Notes: generated from the sequence alone by a model not told the origin. DNA of 64,000 nucleotides from Haloferula sp. BvORR071 (GCF_000739615.1 NZ_BATP01000030.1:186001-250000), one strand, 5' to 3'. Shown: positions 8,174 to 18,499, counted from the stretch's first letter. Numbers and translations: made by a program.

Positions 8174-9856
8174 GTGAACTCTGCTTCGATTACGAAATAC
8201 CGGCCCTTCCCGCCGGTGCAACTGCCGGACCGCACTTGGCCGGACCAGACCATCACCACCGCACCCATCTGGTGCTCGGTGGACCTCCGCGACGGCAATC
8301 AGGCGCTACCGCAGCCGATGTCCGTGGAGGAGAAGCTGGAGTTCTTCGATCTCCTCTGCCGGGTCGGCTTCAAGCAGATCGAGGTGGGTTTCCCTTCCGC
8401 CGCGGACACCGAGTTCATCTTCTGCCGCCGCCTGATCGAGGAAAACCGCATCCCCGATGACGTGACGATCCAGGTGCTGGTGCAGACCCGCGAGCACCTG
8501 ATCCGCCGTAGCTTCGAGGCCATCGACGGCGCGAAGCGGGCGATCGTCCACATCTACAACTCCACCTCGCCGCTACAGCGCCGGGTGACCTTCGGCGATG
8601 CAACGCGCGAGCAGATCCGCGACCTCGCGATCGATGGCGCGAAGCTGGTGAAGGAATTGGTTCCGACCATCCCCAATACCGAGGTGATCCTGCAGTACTC
8701 GCCGGAGTCCTTCTCGGACACGGAGCTGGATTTCGCGCTGGAGTGCTGCAACGGCGTGATCGGGGTCTGGGAGCCGACGCCAGAGAAGAAGATGATCGTC
8801 AACCTGCCGGACACCGTCCAGTGGACCACGCCGAACATCCACGCCGACATGATCGAGTGGATGTGCCGCCACCTGGACCGCCGCGATTCGCTTATCGTCT
8901 CGCTGCATACCCACAACGACCGCGGCACCGGCACCGCTGCCACCGAGCTGGGCCTGATGGCCGGCGCGGACCGCGTGGAGGGCACGCTCTTCGGCAACGG
9001 CGAGCGCACCGGCAACCTGGACATCGTGAACGTGGCGCTGAACATGAACAGCCACGGCATTCCGACCGGTCTGGACTTCTCCGACCTGACCCGCCTGCGC
9101 GAGGTTTACGAACGTGTGACCCGCATGACCGTGGGCGAGCGCCATCCCTACGCCGGCGAGCTGGTCTTCACCGCCTTCTCCGGCTCGCACCAAGACGCGA
9201 TCAAGAAGGGCCTCGACCGCCGCGACAAGGAGATCCAAGCCGACCCCAACACCCCTTGGGGTGTGCCCTACCTGACCATCGATCCCCAGGATATCGGCCG
9301 CTCCTACGAAGCGATCATCCGCATCAACTCGCAGTCCGGTAAGGGCGGCATTGCCTACATCCTCGACCGCGAGCACGGCTTGGACTTGCCCAAGACCATG
9401 CACCCGCAAGTCGGCAAGCGTATCTACGATCTGGCGGACGAACTCGGCAAGGAGCTCTCCGCCGACGAGATCCGCGATGCCTTCTACCGGCTCTTCGCCA
9501 ACGTCGAGCTGCCGCTAGCGGTGAAGGACTACGAACTCATCCACCATACCGCCGAGCGCGGCCAGGTGGCTTGTACGGCGACCATCGTACTTTACGGCGA
9601 GGAGCGGAAGATCCACGGCCTCGGCAACGGCCCGATCAACTCCTTCGTCCACGCCATGGAAAGCGCCGGCATGAAGGACTTCAAAGTGACCGACTACCGC
9701 TCACACGCCGTGCGCGGCGGCTCTGACGCCAGCGCCGCCGCCTACGTCCAGGTGCAGCACGAAGACGGCCGCATTCTCTGGGGCTGCGGCATCGATCCCT
9801 CGATCGAGATGGCCGGCCTCAAGGCCCTGGTCACCGCGTGGAATTTGCTGCGCTGA
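8174..9856 (+). CDS. leuA: 2-isopropylmalate synthase
   Basis: Condenses acetyl-CoA with 2-oxoisovalerate, the first committed step of leucine synthesis, in the cytoplasm. The 560-residue length fits the longer LeuA type with a C-terminal regulatory domain. The catalytic barrel shows CSVDLRDGNQAL near residue 37 and the metal-binding SLHTHNDRGTG followed by LFGNGERTGN. The C-terminal part (about 430-560; LGNGPINSFVHAM, YVQV) matches the LeuA dimer domain that binds leucine in feedback inhibition. Start is GTG, with no obvious Shine-Dalgarno. The leucine-rich leader upstream suggests attenuation control. The other leu genes are not in the window. Confidence 0.95.
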   Translation: MNSASITKYRPFPPVQLPDRTWPDQTITTAPIWCSVDLRDGNQALPQPMSVEEKLEFFDLLCRVGFKQIEVGFPSAADTEFIFCRRLIEENRIPDDVTIQVLVQTREHLIRRSFEAIDGAKRAIVHIYNSTSPLQRRVTFGDATREQIRDLAIDGAKLVKELVPTIPNTEVILQYSPESFSDTELDFALECCNGVIGVWEPTPEKKMIVNLPDTVQWTTPNIHADMIEWMCRHLDRRDSLIVSLHTHNDRGTGTAATELGLMAGADRVEGTLFGNGERTGNLDIVNVALNMNSHGIPTGLDFSDLTRLREVYERVTRMTVGERHPYAGELVFTAFSGSHQDAIKKGLDRRDKEIQADPNTPWGVPYLTIDPQDIGRSYEAIIRINSQSGKGGIAYILDREHGLDLPKTMHPQVGKRIYDLADELGKELSADEIRDAFYRLFANVELPLAVKDYELIHHTAERGQVACTATIVLYGEERKIHGLGNGPINSFVHAMESAGMKDFKVTDYRSHAVRGGSDASAAAYVQVQHEDGRILWGCGIDPSIEMAGLKALVTAWNLLR

Positions 9857-9878
9857 GGAAGGCAAGAAATTCAGAAAA

Positions 9879-9912
9879 ACCGGTTGCGCGGACCGAAATC
9901 CGCGCGACCGGT
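9879..9912 (+). terminator. Strong hairpin after leuA
   Basis: Arms 9879-9892 and 9899-9912 pair over 14 positions (one G-T wobble) around the loop ccgaaa, starting 23 bases after the leuA stop. There is no U-run. It may protect the 3' end or act as a weak terminator. Its right arm overlaps the conserved 5' end of the structured element that follows. Confidence 0.5.
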
Positions 9913-10005
9913 AATCCAGAGCCGGACGATTCCCCGTCAATTGATTCGCAAAGCCCGAAGCGAGGCAGAGCGAGGACAGGGAAACTCGCCCGGCTCAGTT
10001 TTTTT
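9904..10005 (+). ncRNA. Structured intergenic element, copy A (candidate ncRNA or riboregulator)
   Basis: One of two same-strand copies in this window. A closing stem pairs gagccgg (9919-9925) with ccggctc (9990-9996) and is followed by ag and seven T. Inside it, ttccc...gtc (from 9930) pairs with gac...gggaa (ending 9983). Copy B at 10801-10901 shares the 5' block gcgaccRgt, the block gagccggacgRttcc and the 3' block tcgcccggctcagttttt at the same spacing, while the inner stem has a different sequence that still pairs. It lies 91 bases before the nitroreductase gene. I do not recognise a known RNA family. Confidence 0.5.
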
Positions 10006-10096
10006 GTCCGGAAGAGGGGAAAGCGATTTTTCTGCATGCTCAGCCTGCGGATACGGCATTGGGCGGGGGTGCCGAGACCTGCCTAAGCTGCCGCCG

Positions 10097-10747
10097 ATGA
10101 AAACGATCGAGCCACAGCAACTTCTGGAGCAACTCAACTGGCGCTACGCCACCAAGCAATTCGACGCCGGCCGCAAGATCCCGGCCGACCAATGGGCGGC
10201 CATTGAGGAGGCGCTAGTGCTTTCGCCATCCAGCCTTGGCCTGCAAGCCTGGGCCTTCGTGGTGGTGCAGGATCCCGCCGTGCGTGAAGAGCTGAAGGCT
10301 GCCTCCTACGGCCAATCCCAGATCACGGACGCCTCGCACTTGGTCGTCTTCACGGCCCGCACCGACGTCACTCCTTCTGACGTCGATCAATACATGGACC
10401 GCATCGCCAAGGTCCGCGGCGTCTCTCCGGATAGCCTCGCCGGTTTCCGCGGTATGATCGAAGGCAGCGTACTGCAAGCCCGCGACACCGCTGGCCGCGC
10501 CGCTTGGACCTCGCGGCAGGTCTACATCCCGCTCGGAGTACTGCTGACCAGCGCCGCGCTCATGGGTCTGGATGCCTGCCCGATGGAGGGCTTCGACCCC
10601 GCCGCCTACGACCGCATCCTCGGTCTAGCTGAGAAGGGCCTGACCGCCGTGGCGGTCGCAACAGTGGGGTATCGCTCCACCGAGGATGGTTATGCCGCCT
10701 TGCCGAAGGTGCGCTACGCGAAGCAAGACGTGGTGCTCCACGTCTGA
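10097..10747 (+). CDS. Nitroreductase-family NAD(P)H-dependent FMN oxidoreductase
   Basis: Predicted cytoplasmic FMN enzyme that reduces nitro compounds or quinones with NAD(P)H. The 216 residues show the NfsB-like pattern: the N-terminal WRYATKQFD phosphate-binding segment, SPSSLGLQAWAFVVV around residues 40-54, and DACPMEGFDP with GLTAVAVATVGYRS near the C terminus. The start at ATG 10097 gives the standard family N-terminus. An in-frame start 71 codons earlier would run through the structured element and is rejected. It is flanked on both sides by the paired intergenic elements, the only visible hint of shared regulation. Confidence 0.88.
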   Translation: MKTIEPQQLLEQLNWRYATKQFDAGRKIPADQWAAIEEALVLSPSSLGLQAWAFVVVQDPAVREELKAASYGQSQITDASHLVVFTARTDVTPSDVDQYMDRIAKVRGVSPDSLAGFRGMIEGSVLQARDTAGRAAWTSRQVYIPLGVLLTSAALMGLDACPMEGFDPAAYDRILGLAEKGLTAVAVATVGYRSTEDGYAALPKVRYAKQDVVLHV

Positions 10748-10800
10748 GACAAGCTCGCGGAAAAATCTGAGAAGAAGCCCTTGCGTGCTTCGGGTTCAGT

Positions 10801-10901
10801 GCGACCAGTCTTATAGAGCCGGACGGTTCCAAGTCATAAAAACTCGCGACGCCTAAGTGAAGGCCTAGCGATGACTTGGATAATCGCCCGGCTCAGTTTT
10901 T
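10801..10901 (+). ncRNA. Structured intergenic element, copy B (candidate ncRNA or riboregulator)
   Basis: Partner of copy A with nearly the same length. The closing stem is gagccgg (10816-10822) with ccggctc (10888-10894), followed by ag and five T. The inner stem TCCAAGTCAT pairs perfectly with ATGACTTGGA (10 pairs), and an apical GCCT/AGGC hairpin is possible. The flanking blocks match copy A while the inner stem does not, so pairing rather than sequence is kept there. It sits 154 bases upstream of the YbaK-like gene. Confidence 0.5.
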
Positions 10902-11055
10902 GTACGCATTCCGACCCGGTAATTTGACCCGCCCTGACGGCAGGCTTACCTGTGAACACGGCGGCAAATGAACGGCTCCGCGGTCTTTTTCCGCTGCAAC
11001 CACCGCCGGGACAAGCCTCCCGGTTCCGGCCCAAACGGAAAGCGAGGGTAACCCG

Positions 11056-11517
11056 ATGCTTGCGAGAAAACTCAAAGACTACCTCGACCGGAAGCAGGTC
11101 AAATACGTCACCATCACCCACTCACGGGCCTACACGGCCGGCGAAGTGGCCCAAGCGGCCCACATCCCCGGCCGCATGCTCGCCAAGACCGTCATCGTCC
11201 TCATCGACGGCGAAATGGCCATGGCCGTGCTGCCATCCAATCATCGCGTCCTGATCGGCGACCTGCGCGAAATGGTCCAATCCGACGACGTGCGCTTGGC
11301 GTATGAGAACGAATTCGAGGTACTCTTCCCGGATTGCGAACCGGGCGCGGTGCCTCCCTTCGGCAACCTCTACAACATGCCCGTCTACGTGGCTCCGGAC
11401 ATGGCACGGGAAGGCGAGATCGCCTTCAACGCAGGCTCCCACACCGAGATCATCAAGATGACCTGGCACGACTTCGAAGAACTCGTGAAGCCCCGCATCG
11501 CGAGCTTCACCACCTGA
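11056..11517 (+). CDS. YbaK/EbsC-family aminoacyl-tRNA deacylase-like protein
   Basis: Single-domain relative of the bacterial prolyl-tRNA synthetase editing domain, expected to hydrolyse misacylated tRNA (substrate not assignable). The 153 residues cover the whole fold. Lys44 in MLAKTVIVLIDG is the conserved lysine of the family. GAVPPFG at 97-103 is the signature loop, and HTEIIKMTWHDF closes the domain. A weak gaggg ribosome-binding site precedes the ATG. It is preceded by structured element B and ends 12 bases before convergent recJ. Confidence 0.85.
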   Translation: MLARKLKDYLDRKQVKYVTITHSRAYTAGEVAQAAHIPGRMLAKTVIVLIDGEMAMAVLPSNHRVLIGDLREMVQSDDVRLAYENEFEVLFPDCEPGAVPPFGNLYNMPVYVAPDMAREGEIAFNAGSHTEIIKMTWHDFEELVKPRIASFTT

Positions 11518-11529
11518 CAAGCAAGCCGC

Positions 11530-13227
11530 TCACTGCGAGGCCCGCACGTCCTGCAGGATGATCTGCAGGCTGGTCCGGCCGCGGAAGCAATTCCGGTCGA
11601 TCGTGAAGGCGATGTCCCAAGGCGGATCCGGCAAAGCCAGCTCCCCGCCGCCGAAGAATACGGCGTCCTGCTCGTGATAGCCCTGGCGGAGGTTCAGCCG
11701 CAGGTGCTGGTTCTTCATGTGCACCGGCGGGCGGCTGAGATGGACGCTGCGCGCCATGAAGATCGGCTGCGGGTTGCCGTTGCCGAAGGGTTGCAGCAAT
11801 TCATAGTCCGCGAGGAATTCCAGCGAGAGCTGGTCGAAGGTGATTTCGGCATCCACGCGCAGCTTCGGCTGGCGCTGCTCGGGGATGGTGTTTTGGAGCA
11901 CAAAAGCAGCAAAATCACTGCGGAAGGCGTCCATGCGGTCCTCTTCGATCGAGAGACCCGCCGCCATGTCGTGGCCGCCGCCGGCGAGGAGATGGCCGCG
12001 GCAGGCATTGATCGCCTGCACCAGGGATACGCCCTCGATGCTCCGGCCGCTGCCCTTGCCGACGCCGCCATCATCAATGGCGACGACGAAGGTCGGTTTG
12101 TGGAACTGCCGCATGAGGCGAGAGGCGACGATTCCTACCACGCCGGGGTGCCAGGTCCGTGAGCCCAGCACGATCACCGGATCGCGGGCTGGGTCGAAGC
12201 TGCGGGCCAGCATCTCCATCGCTTCGCGGCGGATCTGGTTCTCGTGGCCTTGGCGGCGCTTGTTGTATTCGTCGAGCTTCTCGGCGAGACGTCTCGCAAG
12301 TCGCTTACAATCAGTCAGCAATGTCGCCAAGGCGTCTTCCGGAACGTCCATCCGGCCAGCGGCATTCAGGCGCGGGCCGATCCGGAAGCCAACGTCCATG
12401 GAGGTCGGCTTGCCGTTCATGCCAGAGACCTCTTGGAGGGCTTGGAGGCCCGGATTCAGGGTCAGGGGCAGGCGTTTCAGGCCATGGCGGACCATGATCC
12501 GGTTTTCGCCGACCATCGGCACGATGTCGGCGATCGTCGCGACCGCCACCAGTTCAAGCAACTCCTTGAGGTCGAAAGACTCAATCGGCCGCTCCTTGAG
12601 CATCGCATGGGCGAGCTTGAAGCAGACGCCAGCGGCGCAGAGGTAGGTGGGGCCGCCGCCGCACTTCGGGTTCACCAGCGCCACCACATCCGGTCGGCCG
12701 CGCGGGCTCGGCTCGTGGTGGTCGACCACGATGACATCCACCCCGTCCGCCCGCAGGGCGGCGATCTCATCGATCGAGACGGTGCCGCAATCGACTGCGA
12801 TCAGCAGGTCAGGCTTGGGGCCCTCCACCATGCAGCGGGCGAGGGCGGCGCAGCTCAGGCCGTAGCCCTCACTGCTGCGGCGCGGGATGAAATGGCGCGG
12901 CTCCAGGCCGTAGGCATGCAGGATCCGCCGAACCACAGCAATCGAGGTCACCCCGTCCACGTCATAGTCGCCGTAGATGCAGACTTTCTCGCCGCGGTCG
13001 ATCGCTCGGAAAACCCGCATCACCGCCTCGCGCATCTCCGGGATCTCGAACGGATCGCTCAGGTCGCGCAGCTTCGGGCGCAGGAAAGTTTCCAGATGCT
13101 CGCCGCTGGGCAGGCCGCGCTGGCGGATCAAATGCTCCAAAATCGCCGGAAAGGCGTGTCCGCGGCCATTTCCGTTGGAATGGAAAGGGTCGCCGCGAAG
13201 GATCCAATCGGCGGGAGGCGGACGCAT
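11530..13227 (-). CDS. recJ: Single-stranded-DNA-specific 5'-3' exonuclease RecJ
   Basis: Degrades single-stranded DNA 5' to 3' in recombination and repair. With the ATG at 13227 the protein has 565 residues, standard for RecJ. The DHH-family metal sites are present: GDYDVDG with Asp87, Asp89 and Asp91, LIAVDCGT, and VDHHEPS with DHH at 169-171. A DHHA1 domain (GSGRSIEGVSLV, GGGHDMAAG) and a C-terminal OB-like part follow. The open frame extends 35 codons further upstream and would overlap the Nudix gene, but that stretch lacks RecJ character, so the internal ATG before RPPPADWIL is chosen. Confidence 0.95.
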   Translation of the reverse strand: MRPPPADWILRGDPFHSNGNGRGHAFPAILEHLIRQRGLPSGEHLETFLRPKLRDLSDPFEIPEMREAVMRVFRAIDRGEKVCIYGDYDVDGVTSIAVVRRILHAYGLEPRHFIPRRSSEGYGLSCAALARCMVEGPKPDLLIAVDCGTVSIDEIAALRADGVDVIVVDHHEPSPRGRPDVVALVNPKCGGGPTYLCAAGVCFKLAHAMLKERPIESFDLKELLELVAVATIADIVPMVGENRIMVRHGLKRLPLTLNPGLQALQEVSGMNGKPTSMDVGFRIGPRLNAAGRMDVPEDALATLLTDCKRLARRLAEKLDEYNKRRQGHENQIRREAMEMLARSFDPARDPVIVLGSRTWHPGVVGIVASRLMRQFHKPTFVVAIDDGGVGKGSGRSIEGVSLVQAINACRGHLLAGGGHDMAAGLSIEEDRMDAFRSDFAAFVLQNTIPEQRQPKLRVDAEITFDQLSLEFLADYELLQPFGNGNPQPIFMARSVHLSRPPVHMKNQHLRLNLRQGYHEQDAVFFGGGELALPDPPWDIAFTIDRNCFRGRTSLQIILQDVRASQ

Positions 13228-13282
13228 CTCGGTGCGAAGAGAGTAGGCTGCGGCAAGCGTGCCACTCAAGCCTGCATCACTT

Positions 13283-13885
13283 TCAGTCGAACAATGTCGG
13301 TAAATCCCTGTTGCACCAATGCTCAAACGCAAGTTTCACATAATGAGGAGCATTCCGAAACGGGCATAATGCGGGGAGCGCGTCCGGCTCGAAGTAGTCC
13401 ACGCCGTCGGTTTCGTGGGATTGGGCCAGCTCGCCGCCGGTCGGGCGGCAAAGGAAGACCAGCTTGTAGACATGCTCCGGTTGGCGGGGGTGGCCCTGCT
13501 TGTCCTTGTCCCAACAGGCGATCAGCTTGAGGACCTCGACCTCGATCCCCGCCTCCTCGTGGACTTCCTTGGCGGCATTCTCGGCCGGACTTTCGTTCAG
13601 ATCCGCCCAGCCGCCGGGCAGGGACCAAGTGCCGGTCCCGGCCTCGCGGACCAGCAGGATCTTGCCCTCCGGATTGATCACCGCCGCGCGGATATCCACC
13701 TTCGGCGTGGCGTAGCCGATTTCCACCGGCCAGCGGAAGTCCTTCGCCTCCGCCGCCAGGATCTCGGTGGCGATCTCGTGGAGGCGGCGGTAGCGCTCGA
13801 GGTCGTAGGGGCCGGTGGAGTAGCGCAAGCCGGCCTCGGCCATGGATTTGAGTTCCCGGGAGACGGCGAGCAGGTCGGTCGGCAT
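13283..13885 (-). CDS. Nudix hydrolase with N-terminal helical domain
   Basis: Predicted Mg-dependent pyrophosphohydrolase of nucleotide-type substrates. Residues 1-60 (LLAVSRELKSMAEAGLRYST) match the N-terminal helical domain of a Nudix subgroup usually annotated as ADP-ribose pyrophosphatase. The Nudix box runs from PGGWADLNESPAENAA to KEVHEEAGIEVEV, with Lys in place of the usual Arg before E. The open frame continues 54 codons upstream but with low-complexity basic sequence, so ATG 13885 (200 residues) is chosen. It lies 55 bases upstream of recJ on the same strand and may share its transcript. Confidence 0.85.
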   Translation of the reverse strand: MPTDLLAVSRELKSMAEAGLRYSTGPYDLERYRRLHEIATEILAAEAKDFRWPVEIGYATPKVDIRAAVINPEGKILLVREAGTGTWSLPGGWADLNESPAENAAKEVHEEAGIEVEVLKLIACWDKDKQGHPRQPEHVYKLVFLCRPTGGELAQSHETDGVDYFEPDALPALCPFRNAPHYVKLAFEHWCNRDLPTLFD

Positions 13886-14026
13886 GGCGGGGGAATGAGG
13901 ATGCGGGAGGCGGGAATGTCGAATTTGTTCTCGGGGAGGCGGGAATCTGCGGGGCTTGCCGCGGATAAGGAGCGGGGAGGAATGGCGCGCAGTTAAGACC
14001 GGTCTACGACTACCGCGAGCGGTATG

Positions 14027-14207
14027 TGGAGTGCGGTGGCACGACACCGCTTTGAACTCCCGGGTTGGTGATGTTACGGCAACCGGCTCCGGATTGTCCG
14101 GGAAAGAGCCTGGCGGTGGGCGCTTCGTTCACACTGCGGGAAAGGGCTACGAATTGAAGAATGCCAGCGCCCCCGCAGCCAAAGCGGTGTCGTGCCACCG
14201 CACTCCA
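14027..14207. repeat. 27-bp perfect inverted repeat pair in a gene-free gap
   Basis: Bases 14027-14053 are the exact reverse complement of 14181-14207, separated by 127 bases. Each arm contains the self-complementary-looking core gcggtggcacgacaccgc. The arms bound no credible gene. This looks like a non-autonomous or REP/BIME-type intergenic element. Confidence 0.75.
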
Positions 14208-14209
14208 TA

Positions 14210-14374
14210 GGACGCTCCCTGGATTCGGCATCTGCTGGAGCGTCCGGCCACGAAAACGGCCTTAACCAAGCGGCATTCGGGCGGGGACCTTGCTGTCCCC
14301 GGAGCGGTCCCTGAGAGCTGGTTCGCCGGGACAGTGCCAGCGACAGTAAGGTCGCTGCTCCTCATGGGACCGCT
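14210..14374. repeat. Cluster of hairpin-forming inverted repeats
   Basis: Directly after the 27-bp pair, several short perfect inverted repeats follow: ggacgctcc (14210-14218) with 14237-14245, ggggac (14283-14288) with 14295-14300, and agcggtccc (14303-14311) with 14366-14374, the last enclosing a small gcgac/gtcgc hairpin. No ORF here is convincing. The rest of the 13886-14421 gap shows only GC-rich sequence with a short repeated aggcgggaat. Confidence 0.6.
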
Positions 14375-14421
14375 GGGGCTCGACCGGCCTCCCCCGGGAG
14401 CCTTAAAAGCCTTGCGGCGCC

Positions 14422-14820
14422 ATGACCTCCACCCTCCCCCGCAGCCGCCCGCTCTACGTCCTGTGGATCGCGCTGACCATCGGGGCCGGGCTGCTCCTGC
14501 GCTCGCGCTTCGTCTCCCTGCCGGAGCCGGTGGAGAAATATGGCGGTGATCTGCTCTGGGCGCTGATGGCCTTCTTCGGTTTCGGCCTGCTGTTTCACCG
14601 CAGCTCCACCCGGCGGTTCGGGCTGATCTCGCTGGGCTTTGCCTGGGGCATCGAATTCCTGCAGCTCTACCACGCGCCGTGGATTGATGGGATCCGGGCG
14701 ACGCGGATTGGGCACTTGATCCTGGGTTCTACCTTCAATCCCCCGGACCTGCTGGCCTATGCGGCAGGGATTGCGCTCGGGGTGGCCTTGGAGGGTTTCC
14801 GGCGGCGGCCGCCCGTTTGA
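14422..14820 (+). CDS. DUF2809-family membrane protein
   Basis: Small integral membrane protein of 132 residues and unknown function. It matches the DUF2809 pattern: RPLYVLWIALTIGAGLLLR as first membrane segment, then LPEPVEKYGGDLLWALMAFFG, GFAWGIEFLQLYHAPWID, GHLILGSTFNPPDLLAY and a final hydrophobic helix. About four membrane segments are predicted. The ATG start puts the first helix at residues 9-28. The next gene starts 67 bases downstream on the same strand. Confidence 0.8.
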   Translation: MTSTLPRSRPLYVLWIALTIGAGLLLRSRFVSLPEPVEKYGGDLLWALMAFFGFGLLFHRSSTRRFGLISLGFAWGIEFLQLYHAPWIDGIRATRIGHLILGSTFNPPDLLAYAAGIALGVALEGFRRRPPV

Positions 14821-14887
14821 AGCTGAAATTCCGGGTCTTGGATTTCTCCATTTCCCATTTCCCGGCGGCTGGCCTAGGAGATGGCGC

Positions 14888-17038
<2,151 letters not shown>

Positions 17039-17106
17039 GCGACGCAAACGCGAATCGGGATTGCCTTTTTACTCCGCATTCCCCACTCCGCGTTCCGCAC
17101 TTCCCC

Positions 17107-17703
17107 ATGTCGCGCACCGGCATTCTCTTCCTCGTCTCCGGCCCCTCGGGTTCGGGGAAGTCCACGCTCTGCCGTCGTCTCGCCTCAGAGAAGGAAGCGG
17201 AGTTCTCCGTGTCCTGCACCACCCGCCAACCGCGCTTCGGCGAGACCCATGGGCGGGAGTACTTTTTTCTAACAGAGGAGGAGTTCGCCGCGAAGGTTGC
17301 TGCCGGGGATTTCCTGGAGCATGCCTTGGTGCATGGCAATCACTACGGCACGCTGCGCAGCGAAGTACTCAGCCGTCTTGCTGATGGGATTGATGTGGTG
17401 ATGGACATCGACGTGCAGGGCGCGGCGCAGGTCCGCTCCTGCGATGACGAATCGATCCGCCTCGCGCTGGTGGATCTGTTCGTGATGCCGCCGGATGAGG
17501 CGGAGCTTGCCCGGCGTCTGAATGGGCGCGGGACGGACAGTGCTGAGGTGATTGAATTGCGCCTGCGGAATGCGATCGATGAGATGCGGCATTGGCCGGA
17601 GTATACTTACCGTTTGCTCTCCGGGGCACCGGAGGATGACTACGCGAGGTTCAAGTCGCTGTTGATTGGGGAGAGGTTAAGGGTGGCGAGGCTGAGGCGC
17701 TAG
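17107..17703 (+). CDS. gmk: Guanylate kinase
   Basis: Phosphorylates GMP to GDP with ATP. The 198-residue protein begins directly with the P-loop GPSGSGKST at residues 12-20, followed by VSCTTRQPRFGETHGREYFF for GMP binding and VVMDIDVQGAAQVR in the core, with the lid-region Arg residues further on. The open frame extends 104 codons upstream across the M3 gene end, but the family N-terminus corresponds to ATG 17107. It lies downstream of the M3 peptidase on the same strand and just before the transposase element. Confidence 0.95.
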   Translation: MSRTGILFLVSGPSGSGKSTLCRRLASEKEAEFSVSCTTRQPRFGETHGREYFFLTEEEFAAKVAAGDFLEHALVHGNHYGTLRSEVLSRLADGIDVVMDIDVQGAAQVRSCDDESIRLALVDLFVMPPDEAELARRLNGRGTDSAEVIELRLRNAIDEMRHWPEYTYRLLSGAPEDDYARFKSLLIGERLRVARLRR

Positions 17704-17727
17704 GTTGCCAACGGTGTTTGACGCTCC

Positions 17728-17873
17728 AAGAACGGCAAAGCCGTTCCCTCTTATAGCCCAAGGTTGGGCCGATTCGTCCTTTGCAGCCTGAAGGGCGAAG
17801 AAGGACGAATCGGACCTACCTTGGGAAAGCGCCGCGGCATTCATCAACCTCAACGAGGTTGCCTCGGTGCGCC
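17728..17873. repeat. Left palindromic flank of the RAYT element
   Basis: Successive hairpins: gaacggc/gccgttc at 17730-17745, gcccaa/ttgggc near 17755-17768, ccgattcgtcctt (17769-17781) with aaggacgaatcgg (17801-17813), and caacctc/gaggttg at 17846-17862. The order is mirrored in the right flank. Confidence 0.75.
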
Positions 17874-18329
17874 CTAGTCCCAGAGATACCTTTCGTCGTA
17901 GGCTATCCCGTATTTGGTGAGAAACGCTCGATACTCGTCTTGGAAACTCCGCTTGCGATGATGCTCCTCTTGCTTGGCGATGTACTCGCGGACCATTTCC
18001 ACCTCGCCTTGGCCGACAGAGAATGCCCCATAGCCGCCCTGCCAGGAAAAGTCTTTCAATAACACGTCACGCTGTTTGATCCAAAGGCTGGAGGAACGCT
18101 TCAGCTCCCGTACCAGATCTGATACGGACATGATCTTTGGAAGCACCAAGAGCTGATGAACGTGATCAGCCACGCCTCCCACGATAATAGATCTCCCACC
18201 ATGTTCATTCACCACGCCACCGAGATAGTGGTGCAGTTCCATTCGCAGTTCGGGATTGCTTAGAAACGGTTCGCGGTCCTTCGTCGAATAAATCAGGTGG
18301 ACGAGAAGGTTCGTCAACGATTGGGGCAT
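17874..18329 (-). CDS. REP-associated tyrosine transposase (IS200-like Y1 HUH enzyme)
   Basis: Single-strand DNA transposase of the TnpA-REP class. The 151 residues carry the HUH metal motif as HVH at 56-58 in GGVADHVHQLLVLPK and the catalytic Tyr116 in MVREYIAKQEEHH. The N-terminal SLTNLLVHLIYSTKDREPFL is typical of Y1 transposases. The frame is intact and no substitutions in key residues are seen, so it may be active. It is surrounded by mirrored palindromic flanks, the arrangement expected for domesticated RAYT enzymes that spread REP sequences. Confidence 0.9.
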   Translation of the reverse strand: MPQSLTNLLVHLIYSTKDREPFLSNPELRMELHHYLGGVVNEHGGRSIIVGGVADHVHQLLVLPKIMSVSDLVRELKRSSSLWIKQRDVLLKDFSWQGGYGAFSVGQGEVEMVREYIAKQEEHHRKRSFQDEYRAFLTKYGIAYDERYLWD

Positions 18330-18355
18330 TGAGCGGAACTACACCAGAAGACCAC

Positions 18356-18499
18356 ACCGAGGCAACCTCTTCGAGGTTGATAGATGCGGTGTCCGGTTCC
18401 CAAGGTAGCCGCTCCTACGTCCTTCTTCGCCCCCCGGGCTTCGAAGGACTCGTCGCGGCAACCTTGGGCTATAGGAGGGAACGGCGTTGCCGTTCTTTG
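18356..18499. repeat. Right palindromic flank of the RAYT element
   Basis: Mirror of the left flank: caacctc/gaggttg hairpin at 18363-18379, a degenerate middle hairpin, and the outer arm ending in ggaacggcgttgccgttc. The middle hairpin has diverged more than the two ends. Confidence 0.75.

Larger units (their letters stand above)
17728..18499. mobile_element. RAYT element with mirrored palindromic flanks
   Basis: A REP-associated transposase gene (17874-18329) sits between imperfect inverted flanks of about 145 bases each. The outer arms 17728-17765 and 18459-18498 match almost fully when one is reverse complemented. The inner arms 17843-17868 and 18356-18381 also mirror each other apart from loop bases. 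Every arm is itself a hairpin, as in REP/BIME units mobilised by TnpA-REP enzymes. Confidence 0.8.

Noticed and set aside
7785-8298. Minus-strand frames upstream of leuA
   Set aside because: Basic, Arg/Ser-rich low-complexity products; the region is better explained as leuA leader and promoter.
11840-13530. Plus-strand open frames of 268 and 428 codons opposite recJ
   Set aside because: RecJ motifs on the minus strand are unambiguous and the plus frames show no family features.
13990-14365. Short frames within the 27-bp inverted repeat region as small genes
   Set aside because: They run through the inverted repeats on both strands and have no start-site support or recognisable domain.
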